Positions 34,935-38,451 of a DNA stretch of 38,451 nucleotides are shown here, piece after piece. Within the stretch, counting starts at the first letter, position 1. Every line of letters begins with the position of its first letter. The notes beneath the pieces are model-generated. The model worked only from the letters and a program-made list of their open reading frames with translations, had not been told where the DNA came from and did no database searches. Source of the DNA: Clostridium sp. (GTDB lineage: Bacteria; Bacillota; Clostridia; Clostridiales; Clostridiaceae); contig JAQUXS010000021.1 of NCBI GenBank assembly GCA_028692255.1, positions 1 through 38,451 of the forward strand. The letters are read 5' to 3'. A program made the position numbers and the translations under genes.

Positions 34935-36703
34935 TAAATATTGAAAAGAAAAAAACTATCAGGGTTCTCCAAATAACTGAAGAGCTCTCGGCTGCTGGCA
35001 TAGAATCTTTTATTATGAATAACTATCGTAGAATTGATCGATCAAAAGTGCAGTTTGATTTTTTGGTGCTACGAAATGGACATGAATTCTATGATGATGA
35101 AATTGAGAAATTGGGAGGTAAAAAGTATTGGGTTCATTCTAATATAACTAATACATTATTACGTGTATTAGTTGAGAGTAAGCAAATATATACATTCTTA
35201 AAAAAACATCATTACAATATTGTTCATATTCATTATACAACTCCTTTAAGAGCTACATATTTATTGGCCGCTAAAATGGCTGGTGTTCAAGTTCGCATTT
35301 ATCATTCACATAGTGCTTGGGTTAGTGGTAAAAGTAGAATAAAAAAGATTGTGTATAGAATAATGAGGGCAGGTATTACTAGATGGGCTACGCACTATTT
35401 TGCTTGTTCCAAAGCTGCTGCTAAGTGGATGTTTAGTAAGAAAGTGTTGCAGAATAATAATTATAAGGTTATATATAATGGAATTAATATAAAGAAATTT
35501 GCGTACAATGCAAATATGCGTAATGAAGTTAGAAATGAATTCAAAATAGAAAGTAAATTTGTAATTATTCACACAGGACGATTTTTGGAACAGAAAAATC
35601 ATGCATTTATTATTGATGTTTTTAAACAATTGAAGAAAGAATGTCCGGAAGCATATCTAATTATGCTTGGAACGGGTAAGTTACAGGGAAAAATAAAACA
35701 AAAGGTTCATGACTTTAATTTAGACAAGGATGTTATTTTCTTGGACGTTAGACCAGATGTTAATCGATTTTTGAATGCTGCAGATTGCTATATAATGCCA
35801 TCGCTTTATGAGGGGTTGCCTGTTGCTGCTGTTGAGGCAGAATGTGCAGGATTACCGTGTGTATTATCAGATAATATCACAAAAGAGGTTGCGTTGACTG
35901 GAAAAGTTAAGTTTTTATCATTATTGGATTCTTATGATACATGGTGTAAAGCATTGCTTGAATATCGATATGAAAAGCGATCTGATTGTGCATCAGAAAT
36001 CATTAAAAATGGGTATGATGTTGAAAAAGTTGCACATGATTTACAAGAGTTCTATTTAACTACTTTGAACGACAGTTTATTGACTAATAAAGATTACAGT
36101 ATAAATAAAATGATTGATACAAAAGAAAAATATTGTGAAGTGATTTCTGTAGAAGAAAATCTTTATAGAAAAATTGGATATAAGGGAAGATTTCATGCGT
36201 TTGTAACTCAATGTGAAGTTGGAAAGCTTTTTAGATATATTCAATGTTTAAGAAAAGATGAATTATATAGCAATATTTTGAAGAAATCAATCATTTTTAA
36301 AATAAAAGCATTGTACTGGCGCCGTCAGCACAATAAGCTAGGTATAATGCTAGGAATTAGTATTCCAATTAACACTTTTGGTAAGGGGTTGTTGGTTTAT
36401 CATTCTCAAAGCATTATTGTGCATCGAGACAGTCACTGTGGAGAATATTGTAAATTACATGGATGTAATTGCATTGGCAATAGTGGAAGAGAAAGTAAAG
36501 GGAATAATACACCGCACGTTGGTAACTATTTGGATTTAGGTGTCGGTGCACGGATTATTGGCAATGTAGAGTTGGCAAACAATATTACGGTTGCTGCAAA
36601 TGCTGTGGTATGTAAATCTTGTTTGGAGGAAGGGAGCGTATTGGTCGGAATGCCCGCGATACCAATTCGAAATCAAGCAGAAATAGGAAGGAAGAGAATA
36701 TGA
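34931..36703 (+). CDS. Fusion of GT4 glycosyltransferase and serine-acetyltransferase-like domain
   Basis: 590 residues. Residues 1-380 or so are a GT-B glycosyltransferase of the EpsF type: ITEELSAAGIESFIMNNYR, YHSHSAWVSGKSR, HTGRFLEQKNHAFIIDVF and MPSLYEGLPVAAVEAECAGL, with the catalytic EGLPVAAVEAE region kept. From about residue 430 a left-handed beta-helix acetyltransferase follows (GISIPINTFGKGLLVYHSQS, then GVGARIIGNVELANNITVAA). The domains usually come as separate proteins, so this enzyme may add a sugar and acetylate the glycan. There is no frameshift at the junction. It overlaps both neighbours by four bases (ATGA). Confidence 0.85.
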   Translation: MINIEKKKTIRVLQITEELSAAGIESFIMNNYRRIDRSKVQFDFLVLRNGHEFYDDEIEKLGGKKYWVHSNITNTLLRVLVESKQIYTFLKKHHYNIVHIHYTTPLRATYLLAAKMAGVQVRIYHSHSAWVSGKSRIKKIVYRIMRAGITRWATHYFACSKAAAKWMFSKKVLQNNNYKVIYNGINIKKFAYNANMRNEVRNEFKIESKFVIIHTGRFLEQKNHAFIIDVFKQLKKECPEAYLIMLGTGKLQGKIKQKVHDFNLDKDVIFLDVRPDVNRFLNAADCYIMPSLYEGLPVAAVEAECAGLPCVLSDNITKEVALTGKVKFLSLLDSYDTWCKALLEYRYEKRSDCASEIIKNGYDVEKVAHDLQEFYLTTLNDSLLTNKDYSINKMIDTKEKYCEVISVEENLYRKIGYKGRFHAFVTQCEVGKLFRYIQCLRKDELYSNILKKSIIFKIKALYWRRQHNKLGIMLGISIPINTFGKGLLVYHSQSIIVHRDSHCGEYCKLHGCNCIGNSGRESKGNNTPHVGNYLDLGVGARIIGNVELANNITVAANAVVCKSCLEEGSVLVGMPAIPIRNQAEIGRKRI

Positions 36704-37626
36704 AAGAACCACTAATTAGTATCATAATGCCATCGTACAATACTAAGGTTGAATTCCTTAAGGATGCTGTTAACAGTGTTCTGGGTCAAACCTATGCAAA
36801 TTTTGAACTGATTATTATTGATGATGGTTCCAAAGATTCAGTGGCTGAAGTCCTTTCTGATATAAATGATTCACGGATTAAGGTCTTGGTGAACCCGAGT
36901 AACAAAGGTTTGCCATACACATTGAACCGTGGAATTTCAGAGGCAGCAGGTAAATACATTTTTCGTATGGATTCGGATGATAAATGTAAGAGTGAGCGTA
37001 TAGAAAAACAGGTAGTGTTTTTTGAACAACATCCAGATATAGATGTTGTTGCAACATTTGCAAAGGCTTTTGGCAATTATGAAGGGACGTATCAGTGTGC
37101 GACTGTTGATTCTGAAATTAAGGCCGAGCTTTTGTGGAAAAATCCAATCATTCATCCTACAGTAGCATTGAGAACCCAAACTGTTCATTTGAAAAATATT
37201 AATTATTCAGATAAGCTGACGTCGGAGGATTACAATCTATGGTGTTTATTAGCGTTTAAAAAGGATTGTAAATTTGCGGTTATTCCTGAGGAACTGCTTA
37301 ATTATCGTATTCACAGTGGACAGATTACACAGACAAAGCGGGAAAATCTCAAGTGTAGTGAGCGGAAAATCTTAAAAAGATCTTTCAGGAGTTTGGCAAT
37401 TAAACTTGATGAGCAGAATTTGGATATGTATTGTAAAATGCGGGATGGCTGTGGTATGACAAGGATGGAGTTTTCAGGTACAGTTAATGTAATGAAAATA
37501 ATTATGAATCAAGTACCAACAACAATCTCGATAGAAGAATTGCGTACAATTTATCGAAAAGAGATAGTGAAATATTGTGTAATACATAAAAAGTTGGCAT
37601 GGTTAGTTAATTTAATAAAAATATAA
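36700..37626 (+). CDS. GT2-family glycosyltransferase
   Basis: 308 residues with a GT-A fold: ISIIMPSYNTKVEFLKDAVN, FELIIIDDGSKD and FRMDSDDKCKSER (DXD), then TSEDYNLW. It resembles enzymes that transfer single sugars in capsule or exopolysaccharide clusters; the donor is unknown. The ATG at 36700 overlaps the previous stop (ATGA). Translation could also be read from 36619, but that is a frame shadow of the acetyltransferase end. About 170 bases separate it from the polymerase gene, with a GTACATATGTAC palindrome near 37643. Confidence 0.9.
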   Translation: MKEPLISIIMPSYNTKVEFLKDAVNSVLGQTYANFELIIIDDGSKDSVAEVLSDINDSRIKVLVNPSNKGLPYTLNRGISEAAGKYIFRMDSDDKCKSERIEKQVVFFEQHPDIDVVATFAKAFGNYEGTYQCATVDSEIKAELLWKNPIIHPTVALRTQTVHLKNINYSDKLTSEDYNLWCLLAFKKDCKFAVIPEELLNYRIHSGQITQTKRENLKCSERKILKRSFRSLAIKLDEQNLDMYCKMRDGCGMTRMEFSGTVNVMKIIMNQVPTTISIEELRTIYRKEIVKYCVIHKKLAWLVNLIKI

Positions 37627-37800
37627 AGTATAGTTAAGAGATGTACATATGTACTATATATGAATATAATTATTAAATTGTTGTTTTGTAGCCTGAGTTA
37701 TTTACAAGTAGTATTTTAATAACTATAGATATTACTTATAAAATGTATATAAATAGAAAGGATTATGCTTGTATATTATGCATGAATTGGATAAGGTCAT

Positions 37801-38451
37801 ATGAACTATAATATAAAAATAAAGAAAATTAGTAATGTATGTTTGTTTGATATATGTTTTTTCTTGCTTGTTTTTAGCAGTGAGATTATAAAAATATATT
37901 TTTTTTCACAGCAATCGACATTGGTGAGAATTGATAACTATTTTGAAATAATTATATATGTAGGTTTAATATACTTAATTATTCTGAAAAGATATAAAAT
38001 GAAGCAACTTGTTATATTTATATTTTTAGGAATAATATTATTAATAGGATATAGGCAAAGTGGTATGAGTAGTTTCTTTCGTAATTTGCTTTTGATTTTA
38101 GCTGCAAAAGATATTCCATACAAAAGAATACTGCATACTTGCCGAATTGCTATATCCAGTACTTTTTTTATATCTATTTGCTTGTTTGTTTTGGGAGTTT
38201 CAAATAGTGGTGTTATACGTAGAGGATATGCTGCTCTTGGATATGAACATCCTAATGTTGCTGCACAGGTAATGACAACTATTGGCTTACTATGGCTTGC
38301 TGAGATTGGAACGAAGGTAACGATTAAACATTATATAAAAATTGAGTTACTATCTATTATTATTTTTTTCCTTACGGGAAGTAGAACAGCAGTAATTTTA
38401 CTTGCATGTATTCCATTTGTAATAGAAATAACTAAGCATTTGATGAAAAAA
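37801..38451 (+). CDS. O-antigen/polysaccharide polymerase-like membrane protein (Wzy), 3' truncated by window
   Basis: 217 codons are open to the window edge. The visible part has about six membrane segments and the pattern GYEHPNVAAQVMTTIGLLWL followed by LTGSRTAVILLACIPF, which is typical of O-antigen ligase or polymerase proteins. By position in a transferase cluster it is likely the Wzy enzyme that links repeat units on the outer face. AAGG about six bases upstream of the ATG is a modest ribosome site. It uses CGT codons like its neighbours. Confidence 0.75.
   Translation, partial: MNYNIKIKKISNVCLFDICFFLLVFSSEIIKIYFFSQQSTLVRIDNYFEIIIYVGLIYLIILKRYKMKQLVIFIFLGIILLIGYRQSGMSSFFRNLLLILAAKDIPYKRILHTCRIAISSTFFISICLFVLGVSNSGVIRRGYAALGYEHPNVAAQVMTTIGLLWLAEIGTKVTIKHYIKIELLSIIIFFLTGSRTAVILLACIPFVIEITKHLMKK

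Noticed and set aside
37938..38123. Minus-strand 61-codon frame near the window end
   Set aside because: It overlaps the open membrane-protein frame on the + strand that runs to the edge and carries recognisable polymerase motifs.

Overview
The window is very AT-rich, with AGGAGG-type ribosome sites, several TTG and GTG starts, a Spo0E-like sporulation phosphatase and almost exclusive AGA/AGG arginine codons over its first 32 kb. This fits a spore-forming Clostridium of the solventogenic kind (an inference; I cannot name the species). Nearly all genes are recognisable families. The interest lies in a urease operon framed by related transposon ends, a toxin-immunity pair, and a rearranged polysaccharide locus.

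Layout. 1-14 kb holds housekeeping and accessory genes: the end of a LacI-type regulator, cardiolipin synthase, a membrane PAS-GGDEF protein, an MFS transporter, a Uup-type ABC-F ATPase, a ClC chloride transporter, an HxlR regulator, a HisJ-type phosphatase, two tiny proteins (one Spo0E-like), an Nramp metal transporter, a MarR regulator with a decayed MFS partner, dCTP deaminase and a broken Fic gene. 14.5-17 kb holds a CBS protein, a coiled-coil protein and a 1.3-kb IS1595-like element whose zinc-ribbon transposase seems to have lost its catalytic acids. 17-22.3 kb is a complete ureABCEFGD operon. 22.4-26 kb is a mini-inverted-repeat element with the same ends as the IS, then a polar amino-acid ABC importer with two tandem binding proteins. 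26-28 kb is a WXG/LXG-like polymorphic toxin and a putative immunity gene. 28.4-38.4 kb is a surface polysaccharide locus: a GT-C membrane glycosyltransferase, mannose-1-phosphate guanylyltransferase, an initiating sugar transferase, a DUF1972 rhamnosyltransferase-like protein, two GT2 enzymes, a GT4-acetyltransferase fusion and the start of a Wzy-like polymerase that runs off the window.

How the parts work together. The urease genes supply the structural subunits (A, B, C) and all nickel-insertion chaperones (E, F, G, D), giving ammonia from urea. Their promoter core is almost identical to that of the amino-acid importer (TTGATT, 17-bp spacer, TATATT), so the two units may be co-regulated for nitrogen supply, or one promoter region may have been copied together with the transposon ends. 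The polysaccharide locus contains a duplicated block (the 3' end of the GT-C gene plus the sugar transferase gene) in which one copy of each gene has decayed on opposite sides of manC. From about 32.7 kb onward CGT/CGA/CGG arginine codons become common, which points to a separately acquired cassette.
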